From assembly GCA_947175335.1 (NCBI GenBank), contig CAMWMF010000013.1, positions 1 to 51,254 of the forward strand: 51,254 nt of DNA, in the 5' to 3' direction. The notes beneath the pieces are model-generated. The model was not told where the DNA came from and searched no databases. It worked only from the letters and a program-made list of their open reading frames with translations. Positions 7,882 to 16,299 of this stretch are shown piece by piece; positions within the stretch are counted from its first letter, which is position 1, and every line of letters begins with the position of its first letter. This DNA is from an uncultured Clostridia bacterium. GTDB taxonomy: Bacteria > Bacillota > Clostridia > Christensenellales > Pumilibacteraceae. A program made the translations under genes and the position numbers.

Positions 7882-10485
7882 ATGAAAAGTTATGAGTCGA
7901 ATTCACTATTTAGACGTGTAGAGATGTATGCAATGATTAATTCCATAGAAAATGATTTTATTGAAAATTATAGTGATAAACTTACGGTTGATTGTATTCC
8001 ATGTGAATTAATTAATAGAGCGCAAAACGTAGGAGATAAAAATAACTTATCTGATATATTACGCGGATTGGATATTCAAGCCTATATTGAAATAGCTAAT
8101 GCTAACATAGTTAAGTTAGGAATTTCAATAAATGAAAAAAAATTTATTAATACAAATTTATGTAAGATAATCAATATAAGGAATAGGGTTATGCATCCAA
8201 GATTATTTGAGTTCTTTGACTATAGTATGTTAAAAGAATGCTTTGAATGTATAGCAGAACAATTACCATCATTCAAGTGGAATAATGTTTGTAATGTTAG
8301 TAGAATAATCAAAGAAAATCCAGCTGAATTAAAGAGATATGAAATAAATTTAGTTAAGAGTAATAGTGTTATTGAAAATCTACCCACAGTAGTTGATTTT
8401 GACGATACTTCTTTTATAGGTAGGAAGAAAGAGATAAATGAGATAAAAGTTAAATTGTTGAAGAATAATGTTCATATACTCACGATACTGGGAGATGGCG
8501 GTGTTGGAAAGACTGCATTAACAATAAAACTTCTATATGATTTACTAGATGATGATAAGAATCCATTTGAGTTAATTTTGTGGGTGACTTTAAAGACACG
8601 CGAATTAAATAATTATGAGTTTGCAGAGATATCAAATTCTATCAATAATATACATCAAATGTACGATAGATTAAATGATTTTGTAGGCGGAAATGGAGAT
8701 GATGTAAAGCAAAACTTAATAGAAATATCAAAAACTTTTAAAACTTTATTAGTGCTGGATAATCTGGAAACTATTAATACTGAAGATGTAAGGGATTTCT
8801 TAGAAGAATTTTCCGAAAATAGCAAGGTGATAATAACATCGCGAATTGGATTGGGGGAAATGGAGTATAGATATGTTTTATCAGGATTATCGGATGATGA
8901 CTTGAAGTTGTATGTTGACACCTTATTAGAATTGCATGGTAAAGATAATTTTTTTACGGAAGATGAAAAACTTAAGTTTGCTAAGGAGGATTTGCATGCG
9001 AATCCGTTAGCAATAAAATGGTTTGTTCGTGGCATAGCAGATGGGCAAAATCCGACTGAATTGCTTACAAACAAAGATAATTTAATTAGATTCTGTATGT
9101 CAAACGTTTATGAAAAACTTTCAGAGAGAGCGAAAAAAATTATAGTAATAGCAAAAATCATTATGAAAGATGTTGCCTTTGCAGAATTAGCATTTGTTTT
9201 AGGTAATGATTATGATGAGGTTGAAGTGCGAGGAGCAATTAACGAATTATGCAAATGTAATTTTCTTGACTCTGAAAAGTTCCAGTTTTCGGGCATTATA
9301 TCAATAACAGATTTTGCGCAGGAGTTTGTAAAAATAGGAGTTGAAGAAGACTCGGAGATTAAGGCGACAGTCAAAGAAAGACTCAAGCAACTAAATGCAT
9401 TTGATCAAAAGATGATTGAGCGTAGAAATAGCTGCCCATACTCAATTAAAACTTTCTATTACAATAATTCAGAAAGAAGTAGATCTGTTGCGGCGTATTA
9501 CCTCAACGAAGCGATAGACGCAGCTTATAGGAAATTAATGGATTTAGCGTTTGATTATATTTATTTAGCTAAATCTTTATGCCCAAAATATTTTGAGTGC
9601 AATAAAATCGAGGCATATCTTCTTAGAGTAACCGATCCGCAAAAGGCTATTGAAGAATACGAGATTGCTAAAAAGAATGCTATCACTGAACAAGAGCTTA
9701 GGTTGATTTATATTAATTACAAAGAATTTTGTTTATCAAATAATGATTACGAGGGGGCATTAATAGCTATAGAGAAAGCTATTGTCATACATGATGAAGT
9801 CCTATTGCAATTTGAAAGAGTAAAAATATTGGCCTGTATCGGCAGATATGCTGAGGCAAAAAACATACTTGAATCTATCGAAGATATATGTCGTGACGAT
9901 AATAAACTTGAAAATATATTCAATGTTAGGAAAGCGGACATTGTCAAAAGGGAATCTGAGTCTATTAAAGATAACAAGCAAAGAATAGCATTATTAAAAA
10001 ATGCATGTCAAATTATTAAAGGTACAAAAGAAATGGATTCCAGTTCATTGAATTACTTATCTACTTTATTGCGAGAATTAATGCATTTTTATTATGATAG
10101 TAATGTCATTGAATACGTATATGGTATATTATCGTCTGTAGATAGCTATATTTTTAAGTCAAAAGGGTTGAGAGATATAAGAAAACGAGTGTCTGATATC
10201 AAGGATCGAATACCATACTGCGAACATCGAAATGAGTTTTTAATTATGCTAATAGACTACAATGCTATTATGGAAACACTTCAAGATAATGAAGGTATAG
10301 TTTATAGTTTAAAAGATAAGTATGGATTTGTGAAAAATAAGCAGTTCTATCAGGGTATTTATTTCTCACTTTCTGACGCGTATGATAATGTACAACTAGG
10401 GGATATTGTTCAGTTGGATGATGTTTATATTACTCCAAGAGGTTTTGTAGTCAAGAATGTAAAACTGTTAAGGCAGACAATATAA
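7882..10485 (+). CDS. STAND NTPase: HEPN, NB-ARC, TPR, cold-shock-like C-terminus
   Basis: The 867-aa protein has four parts. Residues 1-135 are helical and contain RNRVMH (R100-N101...H105), the Rx4-6H signature of HEPN ribonucleases, in a Swt1-like arrangement. Residues 175-480 are an NB-ARC type ATPase: GDGGVGKT (204-211), LLVLDN (289-294), VIITSR (316-321) and NPLA (374-377). Residues 550-780 are helical repeats of TPR type. Residues 800-867 resemble a cold-shock/OB domain (GIVYSLKDKYGFVKNK ... GDIVQL ... GFVVKNVKL). STAND proteins of this form are sensors that oligomerise on a trigger and switch on an effector; here the effector is probably the HEPN RNase, pointing to abortive infection defence. 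The role is inferred. It is a single-gene unit with its own promoter and a GGAGG site, inside the tRNA-Val island. Confidence 0.88.
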   Translation: MKSYESNSLFRRVEMYAMINSIENDFIENYSDKLTVDCIPCELINRAQNVGDKNNLSDILRGLDIQAYIEIANANIVKLGISINEKKFINTNLCKIINIRNRVMHPRLFEFFDYSMLKECFECIAEQLPSFKWNNVCNVSRIIKENPAELKRYEINLVKSNSVIENLPTVVDFDDTSFIGRKKEINEIKVKLLKNNVHILTILGDGGVGKTALTIKLLYDLLDDDKNPFELILWVTLKTRELNNYEFAEISNSINNIHQMYDRLNDFVGGNGDDVKQNLIEISKTFKTLLVLDNLETINTEDVRDFLEEFSENSKVIITSRIGLGEMEYRYVLSGLSDDDLKLYVDTLLELHGKDNFFTEDEKLKFAKEDLHANPLAIKWFVRGIADGQNPTELLTNKDNLIRFCMSNVYEKLSERAKKIIVIAKIIMKDVAFAELAFVLGNDYDEVEVRGAINELCKCNFLDSEKFQFSGIISITDFAQEFVKIGVEEDSEIKATVKERLKQLNAFDQKMIERRNSCPYSIKTFYYNNSERSRSVAAYYLNEAIDAAYRKLMDLAFDYIYLAKSLCPKYFECNKIEAYLLRVTDPQKAIEEYEIAKKNAITEQELRLIYINYKEFCLSNNDYEGALIAIEKAIVIHDEVLLQFERVKILACIGRYAEAKNILESIEDICRDDNKLENIFNVRKADIVKRESESIKDNKQRIALLKNACQIIKGTKEMDSSSLNYLSTLLRELMHFYYDSNVIEYVYGILSSVDSYIFKSKGLRDIRKRVSDIKDRIPYCEHRNEFLIMLIDYNAIMETLQDNEGIVYSLKDKYGFVKNKQFYQGIYFSLSDAYDNVQLGDIVQLDDVYITPRGFVVKNVKLLRQTI

Positions 10486-10660
10486 GTTTTAACAAACGTA
10501 TCTAACTTTGTTCATTATTGATTAAAACCGCTTTTGCATTATACAATAGTTAATAATTTGTTCATCTGTTTAATAATGCTTTGAGTAATATAATAGTAAG
10601 AGTTTTGGTAGTAAGTTTCATAAAAACAATATTGTTGTGAATATAGGACTATCAAGCAAA

Positions 10661-11107
10661 TTAATCACTACTTTCATACTTCATGAATCTCGGATATTGC
10701 ATAACAAACGCGGGCGTCCGCCATACGCAGAACAGTTCGCGTGTCAGGGAATTTTGGTGTTTGATAATAGCAGGTACTCTGGCAAGCGAAAGTTGCAAAT
10801 AAGCCATGTGAACGCACCGTAAGTCAATGTCCGAGCGGTCTACAAAGCAGTCCATTGCGTAGTTTATATCGAGGTCGTTTTTAAGTGCGTCGAGCGTTGC
10901 CATCATCATACCGACACTACCGCAACACTGATCGTTTATCGTCAGTATCTTTCCTTCGGCTTTATTGGGCGCGCCTATGCCTAGCTTTGCGCATAGCATA
11001 GAAACGTGGTATAGTGTAAAGAATTGCCCCATGTATTTGTTACCCATAAAGCAGCCCATAAACAGTTCACCGAGATAATCGTAGAAATGACCGTATTCGA
11101 AATACGG
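10661..11107 (-). pseudogene. N6-adenine DNA methylase remnant
   Basis: Read on the minus strand, the frame gives DYLGELFMGCFMGNK, then GQFFTLYHVSMLCAKL, then a degraded NDQCCGSVGMM and YLQLSL, in the order of an N-6 DNA methylase (GQFFTPYHV, DPCCGSGGM, IQLSL). The N-terminal part is missing: upstream, the same frame runs straight into the TGA stop of the next remnant at 11108. The C-terminus at 10661 may be natural. Several key positions are changed (the Pro of FTPYHV is Leu; the SAM-binding CGSGG is CGSVG), so the protein is unlikely to work. Such methylases are common in Firmicute conjugative elements, so this marks the island's ancestry. Confidence 0.7.
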
Positions 11108-11380
11108 TCAATCGTCTTTGTCGTGGATTAGGTTGAACGTATCTCGTGTTATCTTCCCGCAGCGTGTTATATCTACCGTAATCGTTTCACGGACGAAATT
11201 GACACCTATTATGTAAAAAGTAATCTCGTATTCACCGTCATCATAACTAAATTCCGAGAGATAGTATTTATTTGCACCTGTTTCTTAGATATTTCTAAAT
11301 GCCTCCTTGATTGAATTGGCCTTTCGGCAGGAAGCGATGTAACACTGTTCGGTAATTGACAATTGATTACAAATCAACAT
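11108..11380 (-). pseudogene. Broken small gene of element type
   Basis: A frame from ATG 11378-11380 (MLICNQLSITEQCYIASCRK) runs to TGA at 11108-11110 with one in-frame TAA about 42 codons in, just before ETGANKYYLSEFSYDDGEYE. The later part, EITFYIIGVNFVRETITVDI, is a coherent strand-rich sequence, so this appears to be a gene split by a point nonsense mutation. I do not recognise the family. It sits directly upstream of the methylase remnant on the same strand, as part of the same decayed operon. Confidence 0.5.
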
Positions 11381-11504
11381 GCAAAAGTCAACGCAGGGGC
11401 AAAATCAGTGCGTTATAGCAACAAAAAAGCCGAGCATTATAACTCGACTGTTTAAGAATGATTATTGGTTTAAGTGCTGATTTTGAACCAAGATTGACTT
11501 TTGC
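11381..11504. repeat. Nested inverted repeat enclosing a terminator-like hairpin
   Basis: Arms 11381-11408 and 11477-11504 share GCAAAAGTCAA and CAAAATCAG in inverted orientation. Between them, on the minus strand, GTCGAG-TTATAAT-GCTCGGC is followed by TTTTTTG, a likely intrinsic terminator. It lies just upstream of the broken gene at 11108-11380 and could be its attenuating leader. Confidence 0.55.
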
Positions 11505-11601
11505 GAGAAATGTGCTTCAATCACCAACCCGAAAGGCTCAATCAAGGACGTCTATAAGCCATTTTAATTTAGTTTCAATTATAAGATGACGCCGCTTTAA
11601 C

Positions 11602-11630
11602 TTGCTTTTTTTTTAATTCTGTGATAAAAT
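11602..11630 (+). promoter_or_regulatory. Probable promoter of the seven-gene operon
   Basis: TTGCTT (11602-11607), 17-bp spacer, TAAAAT (11625-11630), 31 bp before the first ATG. Confidence 0.55.
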
Positions 11631-11661
11631 TTATATGGATTGTTTTACATAAGGAAAATTT

Positions 11662-13530
11662 ATGAAAAAGTTTAGAAAAAAGTTCGGATATCTAACGAAT
11701 AATGATATCTTCATAAAAACATTTTGGATAGCGGTAGAAACCATAGTTTCAGCTTTTGTAGGCGCTCTCATAGCATTTGTTTTTGGTGAAAATTATATAG
11801 CGGCGCTCATCGCGTTTATCTCAATTATGGCTTTTTTGATTATTATTTGTGCTATTTTGCTTATTCTTGAAAACAAAGTAAGTGTTTTATCAATAATGAA
11901 ACGTGGATTAAAGGAAAGAAAATATGAAGATGTTATTAAATTTGGCATTTCAATGAGCCCGACATTATTTTCGTCGAACAAAAACGAGGACCGCGTATTA
12001 TTAGGAACAAAAATACAAGAAGCTGTGGAGGGCATTAAACAAGGGCAAAAGAAATTTAACAGTGGTAACATTGATTATGTTATAGCTATGGACGGTAGAG
12101 ATGAGCCACTCTCCGTTATCGAAATTACGTTACTTCTTGATGATTTAGGTTGGTCTTTACATTTATGTAACGAAAATGAGAAAGCAATCGCAAATATAGT
12201 AAGAGGTATTAAATTAGCTTCGTCAAAAGCTAAAGAGATAATTGCCCAACAGACAAATGAAGTCCTAACAAAAGGGGCCATAAAATTAATAAAACCATAT
12301 GTTAAACTAATGATGCGCGGGTATCGTCATTTAAGCGGAATTTATTATGCTGATAGAGATCATTATACATATTCGCTATACTATGAAAATGCCGCTAGAA
12401 TTATTTTATCGGTTGGCTTAATATTGGAATGCGGCGGCATATGTGAGAAACGAATTAATGATAATGGAATATGTCGAGCAGGAATTTACTGCGAAAAGAG
12501 CGCACATGAGAAAACGAAATGCGTTTATGATAACATAAAAAATATATATTTCAATTTTGGTCAGGACTTTAATTTATCACAAATATCCGATGAAAAAATA
12601 TATGATTTTCTAGGCGATCGCGTTCAAGGGCAGCTAGATATATATGATATTAAAGAGGCGACGCATATTTTTAACAAATTGCCGGCGGATGTAAAAGATA
12701 GCATTGTTCGTGAGCAATGCTACGCTTGGGGTAGAAATATCGTTAAAAGATTGACTAACAATCGAAATAATTTTGATTTTTTACCCGATGAAGAATTGAG
12801 ATGCAAAAGCGCTGAAGCTAGAGCTCTTGCCTACGCATATTATTACGGTGCTATCGATGATTTTAACGTCGATATCTCTAATAAGATATCGGTATTAGGT
12901 AAAAAGGAACTTCGCTATCTAAGCTTAATAAATGAAATTGCATTTATAGATTTATATACTCCTATACCAAATGTTAAAGAGAATTTCGAGCACAGTGGCA
13001 TGATTGATGATTTACATAAAATTGAGAATTTAATAAAAGAGTTGGAGCGAGTATGCGCGCAATGTAGGGATAAGCGAGGAGACCTCTATATTCGAAACTC
13101 ACTCCATTTGATGGAGGCATATTTAATAGAGTTTAATTTAAAATATCGTTATAGAATTGATAGCGCAAAAAACAATTATTCGGATTTACTTGTTTGCCAA
13201 AAGAAAATTGCAAATGTGTATTCGGATTTAAAAAATTATGAGAGTCAAGCTTCGGAAGAGATTTACGCGACTTATGGTCAGATATCTGCTGAAATATGTG
13301 TAATTAAGAAAGAACTCAAGAATCGCCGAAAAACTATTAAGGGCAAGAAAAGAATAAAATACGAAGAGCGTGATATGATCCTAGTGGAAAAAATCTTAAA
13401 TGGTTCTAAAGACAAATATTTGACGCACGATGCTTTAGAACATATAAAAAGGCAAGTATTTGATTTTGATTTGGATCAAGAGCATCAAAAAAGAATATCC
13501 GACATAAAAACAGTTTGGGGGGTAAAATGA
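11662..13530 (+). CDS. Two-helix membrane protein, first gene of island operon
   Basis: I do not recognise this family. The 622-aa protein has two hydrophobic segments (about residues 22-43 and 45-69) at its N-terminus, followed by some 550 residues of soluble, mainly helical sequence that should lie in the cytoplasm. The middle part contains a cysteine-bearing stretch (CGGICEKRINDNGICRAGIYC, near residues 255-275) that might bind metal. The C-terminus is basic and helical. The start is ATG 11662 with AAGGAAAA upstream. Its TGA overlaps the ATG of the next gene, so it is translationally coupled to the kinase pair. Being membrane-tethered and first in the operon, it could be a sensor, scaffold or export partner; this is a guess. 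Confidence 0.8.
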   Translation: MKKFRKKFGYLTNNDIFIKTFWIAVETIVSAFVGALIAFVFGENYIAALIAFISIMAFLIIICAILLILENKVSVLSIMKRGLKERKYEDVIKFGISMSPTLFSSNKNEDRVLLGTKIQEAVEGIKQGQKKFNSGNIDYVIAMDGRDEPLSVIEITLLLDDLGWSLHLCNENEKAIANIVRGIKLASSKAKEIIAQQTNEVLTKGAIKLIKPYVKLMMRGYRHLSGIYYADRDHYTYSLYYENAARIILSVGLILECGGICEKRINDNGICRAGIYCEKSAHEKTKCVYDNIKNIYFNFGQDFNLSQISDEKIYDFLGDRVQGQLDIYDIKEATHIFNKLPADVKDSIVREQCYAWGRNIVKRLTNNRNNFDFLPDEELRCKSAEARALAYAYYYGAIDDFNVDISNKISVLGKKELRYLSLINEIAFIDLYTPIPNVKENFEHSGMIDDLHKIENLIKELERVCAQCRDKRGDLYIRNSLHLMEAYLIEFNLKYRYRIDSAKNNYSDLLVCQKKIANVYSDLKNYESQASEEIYATYGQISAEICVIKKELKNRRKTIKGKKRIKYEERDMILVEKILNGSKDKYLTHDALEHIKRQVFDFDLDQEHQKRISDIKTVWGVK

Positions 13531-14117
13531 AAACCGTTTACTGGGTTTTAGGAGCTATAGGAAGTGGGAAGAGCATTATCAGCGATTACCTTTTCTCAGA
13601 GCCGCCTTTTAAATCGCTTGAATATCTTGGATCTGATTTATATAAAAAGCAGTTCTTTGATTATGATGCAAATAAAAGTAAAATCGGATATCGTTGTGCC
13701 GATGATTTAGTTTTTTATCGCTTACATAAATTATGCATCTCAAATGTTGATTTCATATTTGAGTTTTGCCCTACAAATAGAAATAAGTTAAATACAATTA
13801 AAGCAATATTTAAGAAATATGGTTACAGCGTTATTGCTTTTTTTATAGGAACAGACAATCGTTCTGTAAACCGTAAAAGGTGTAGCGAGCGTGAAAATGC
13901 GGGCGCGGATCCTGTAGATCCCTCTAAAGTGCTTGCGAGATATGATGAAGCCCTATTTAGAATACCTGAGTTGTTGAGTGTGTCTACGAGACTATATCTA
14001 GTAGATAATAGTGACATAGATGGTCTTAAATTAGTGGCCTATTTTACCAAGAAAAAGGCCTATGTTTTGCAACCGGACTGTGTTTGGTTGAAGAAACTCA
14101 ATTCAATATTTAATTAA
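13527..14117 (+). CDS. P-loop kinase (AAA_33/zeta-like), first of two
   Basis: The 196-aa protein is a small P-loop kinase. It opens with a Walker A motif GAIGSGKS (residues 9-16), has an acidic position in the following SDLYKKQFFD region, and a probable lid arginine cluster (RSVNRKRCSERE, about 113-124). This architecture is shared by AAA_33, zeta-toxin and small metabolite kinases that phosphorylate nucleosides, sugars or aminoglycosides. The substrate is unknown. I chose ATG 13527, which overlaps the previous gene's TGA (ATGA); a TTG four codons earlier is less likely. A second, unrelated-looking kinase follows after 10 bp. There is no antitoxin-like partner, so a toxin role is not favoured. 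Confidence 0.82.
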   Translation: MKTVYWVLGAIGSGKSIISDYLFSEPPFKSLEYLGSDLYKKQFFDYDANKSKIGYRCADDLVFYRLHKLCISNVDFIFEFCPTNRNKLNTIKAIFKKYGYSVIAFFIGTDNRSVNRKRCSERENAGADPVDPSKVLARYDEALFRIPELLSVSTRLYLVDNSDIDGLKLVAYFTKKKAYVLQPDCVWLKKLNSIFN

Positions 14118-14127
14118 GGAGTAAAAA

Positions 14128-14829
14128 ATGCACAACTTTATACCCGAAGCCTTAGCTCATAAAATTGTTTCTTTTTGTATAGAGCATAAATTAAGGTTTG
14201 TTTTCATTTCTGGCAATGGTGGCGCCGGAAAAACTGAACTTAGTAAACTGATACGTAGTGAAACCCAAAAATATGGGCCATGCAATACTATTGATATGGA
14301 TGAATTTGTTGTGGATACAAAACTGCGCAACAGTGCATCTTTATCGTGGATTGACGTTGACAATGGTTTGGAGCGAAGTGGTAAATATTCTACTACATTT
14401 GCAGCCTCATACTTTTTGCAAAACATTAAGGCCATCCTTTGTAATCTTGAAAGAGGTAATAATTATTGGCATTGGCCTAAAAGAGCAAAATCTTCAAAAG
14501 AGAGTATTTTAGAATATAAAGCAGACGCATTGATTACTATCGTAGAGGGTATAGGATCAGTTTTTATTGAAAAGGATAATTCAAAAACACTAAGCATTTT
14601 TATGCAATGCGATGGAGAAATAGAAATCAATAGGCGTATAAAGCGAGCAAAGTATAGCAATGAACAAGATCCTAATGAAGTGAGACGGCTTTATGAAGAA
14701 CGAAATAGTCAATTCAAAGCTAATATTTTACCATATGCTGATGAACATAATTTAATTTTACAAAGTCGAGATGATTTCAGTTTAGATGTTATAAAAGATG
14801 AACTCGGTGTACTATGCAATATAAGCTAA
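14128..14829 (+). CDS. P-loop kinase (uridine-kinase-like), second of two
   Basis: The 233-aa protein has a Walker A motif GNGGAGKT (residues 29-36), a TIDMDEFVVDT segment (around 54-64) resembling the substrate-site DxDxF/Y of uridine kinase and phosphoribulokinase relatives, a Walker-B-like hydrophobic strand (ALITIVEGIGSVF) and an arginine-rich lid (RRIKRAK). It is expected to transfer phosphate from ATP to a small hydroxylated molecule. The start ATG 14128 follows a strong AAGGAG site. Its 3' end overlaps the HAD gene by 16 bp. With the neighbouring kinase and phosphatase it suggests a pathway through phosphorylated intermediates. Confidence 0.82.
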   Translation: MHNFIPEALAHKIVSFCIEHKLRFVFISGNGGAGKTELSKLIRSETQKYGPCNTIDMDEFVVDTKLRNSASLSWIDVDNGLERSGKYSTTFAASYFLQNIKAILCNLERGNNYWHWPKRAKSSKESILEYKADALITIVEGIGSVFIEKDNSKTLSIFMQCDGEIEINRRIKRAKYSNEQDPNEVRRLYEERNSQFKANILPYADEHNLILQSRDDFSLDVIKDELGVLCNIS

Positions 14830-15488
14830 TTATTTTTGATTTAGACGATACTCTTTTTGATTATAATCGTACAGAACAAGTAGCTGTTGAGTTCGCTTGT
14901 AATCAACAAGGAATTCCATACTCGTCTAATACTTATATGAAATACAAAACGGCCAATTTAACAGCAAAAACGAGAATAAAAAGTTATCTACGGAATTTAA
15001 CTAAATTTCGCAAAATGCGTGTAGAAGTTTTTTTTGAGCTATTATCATTCACAAATGGAGATGCTTCAAAATTCGTAGATGATTATCTTGAGTATTCAAA
15101 AATTGGAATAATGATAGACGGCGTGGAAGAAACCATACCTTGTTTAAATGTGAAAAAAGTTGTCGCAACTAATGGCTCGGATATTCCCCGTTATAATAAG
15201 TTCATTAATTCTACTATTGCTCCTTATTTTTCAGCTTTTTATTCATCTGAAAGGCTAGGGTCAATCAAGCCAGATGTGATGTTTTACAAAAAAATTCTTT
15301 CCGAAATGGGCACATCCCCTAGTGATGCATTAGTCGTTGGAAATAATTTTGAGACAGATATACTAAGTGCACTTAATTGTGGATTGGATGTTTGTTGGTT
15401 TAACTGGAAGATGGAGGCTGTTCCAGAACAATATTCTAAAATTAAAGTAATTTATCAGTTTCAAGATTTACAAAATATCATAGGATAA
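14814..15488 (+). CDS. HAD-superfamily phosphatase (YjjG-like)
   Basis: The 224-aa protein has all four HAD motifs: DLDDT (residues 9-13) carrying the nucleophile Asp and the acid/base Asp, TNGS (motif II), SIKPD (motif III lysine) and GNNFETDI (motif IV). The cap is helical, as in subfamily I phosphatases such as the nucleotidase YjjG. It should dephosphorylate a small phosphate ester. The ATG lies inside the previous gene's 3' end, so the two are coupled; the next gene begins 4 bp after its stop. Within this operon it may remove a phosphate added earlier by a kinase, or proofread the pathway. Confidence 0.88.
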   Translation: MQYKLIIFDLDDTLFDYNRTEQVAVEFACNQQGIPYSSNTYMKYKTANLTAKTRIKSYLRNLTKFRKMRVEVFFELLSFTNGDASKFVDDYLEYSKIGIMIDGVEETIPCLNVKKVVATNGSDIPRYNKFINSTIAPYFSAFYSSERLGSIKPDVMFYKKILSEMGTSPSDALVVGNNFETDILSALNCGLDVCWFNWKMEAVPEQYSKIKVIYQFQDLQNIIG

Positions 15489-15492
15489 AATT

Positions 15493-16290
15493 ATGAAAAA
15501 GTATATTAATTTTAATTACAAAATAGATTCTCCTTATCAGCAACGTGCAGCAAATATAAAAGCGGCTGGCTTTGACGGCGTATTCATTTATTCTCAGTAT
15601 CAACCTAGAGAATATGTTAAAATAATTCAAGACACAGGATTAAAAATAGAAACACTTCACTTGCCGTACAAAAAATTTGAAAATGGAACACTGGTCGATT
15701 CGAGACATGTTAATGTTTTGTGGCAAAATAATATTATCGGCGACCAATATGTGGAAGATTTGATTAATGAGATTGACTTTGCATATCAAAATAAAATTGA
15801 TACTCTTATTATGCATATAACCGGTGGTGATACCCCCCCACCAATTTCTGGCATTGGATTGCAACGTATCGCGAAGATAGTTAAATATTGTGAATCACTA
15901 AATCTCACGCTTTGTTTGGAAAATTTAAGACGACTAGAATATCTAACTTATATCTTTAGCCAAATAGAAAGCGAAAATCTAAAATTCTGTTTTGATTCCG
16001 GACATGCCAATGTAATGACGCATAATGTAGATACATTTCCTTGGGATGTTTTTGGTAATAGATTGCATTGTCTACATTTAAACGATAATTTGGGTGATCA
16101 CGATAAACATCTTATTCCTTTTAATGGGAATATAGATTGGAGTAAAGTGATGGAGATCATATATTCTTATAATCCAAATATCAATCTTACTCTTGAAGTT
16201 AGAGCAACGCAAGAGCAAAGATGTATTTCAAACGAAACGCTTTATCTCGAAAACTGCTATAAAAGTTTATGTGTACTTGAGAAAATATAG
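15493..16290 (+). CDS. TIM-barrel sugar isomerase / AP-endonuclease-2 family enzyme
   Basis: The 265-aa protein belongs to the xylose-isomerase-like TIM barrel family. Visible metal-site motifs are LENLR (Glu at about residue 140), CFDSGHAN (Asp and His at about 162-165), LHLNDN then GDHDKHLIPFNGNIDW (His ligands) and LEVR (terminal Glu). Family members isomerise or epimerise sugars, and one, AsbF of petrobactin synthesis, is a 3-dehydroshikimate dehydratase that works beside NIS synthetases. That parallel matters because an NIS synthetase gene follows after 9 bp. Which reaction it performs cannot be told here. The start is ATG 15493 with AGGA upstream. Confidence 0.87.
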   Translation: MKKYINFNYKIDSPYQQRAANIKAAGFDGVFIYSQYQPREYVKIIQDTGLKIETLHLPYKKFENGTLVDSRHVNVLWQNNIIGDQYVEDLINEIDFAYQNKIDTLIMHITGGDTPPPISGIGLQRIAKIVKYCESLNLTLCLENLRRLEYLTYIFSQIESENLKFCFDSGHANVMTHNVDTFPWDVFGNRLHCLHLNDNLGDHDKHLIPFNGNIDWSKVMEIIYSYNPNINLTLEVRATQEQRCISNETLYLENCYKSLCVLEKI

Positions 16291-16299
16291 GAGTTGCTA

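Noticed and set aside
13527-14117. Zeta-toxin identity for the first kinase
   Set aside because: No antitoxin partner and the gene is embedded in a biosynthetic-type operon; a metabolite kinase is more likely.
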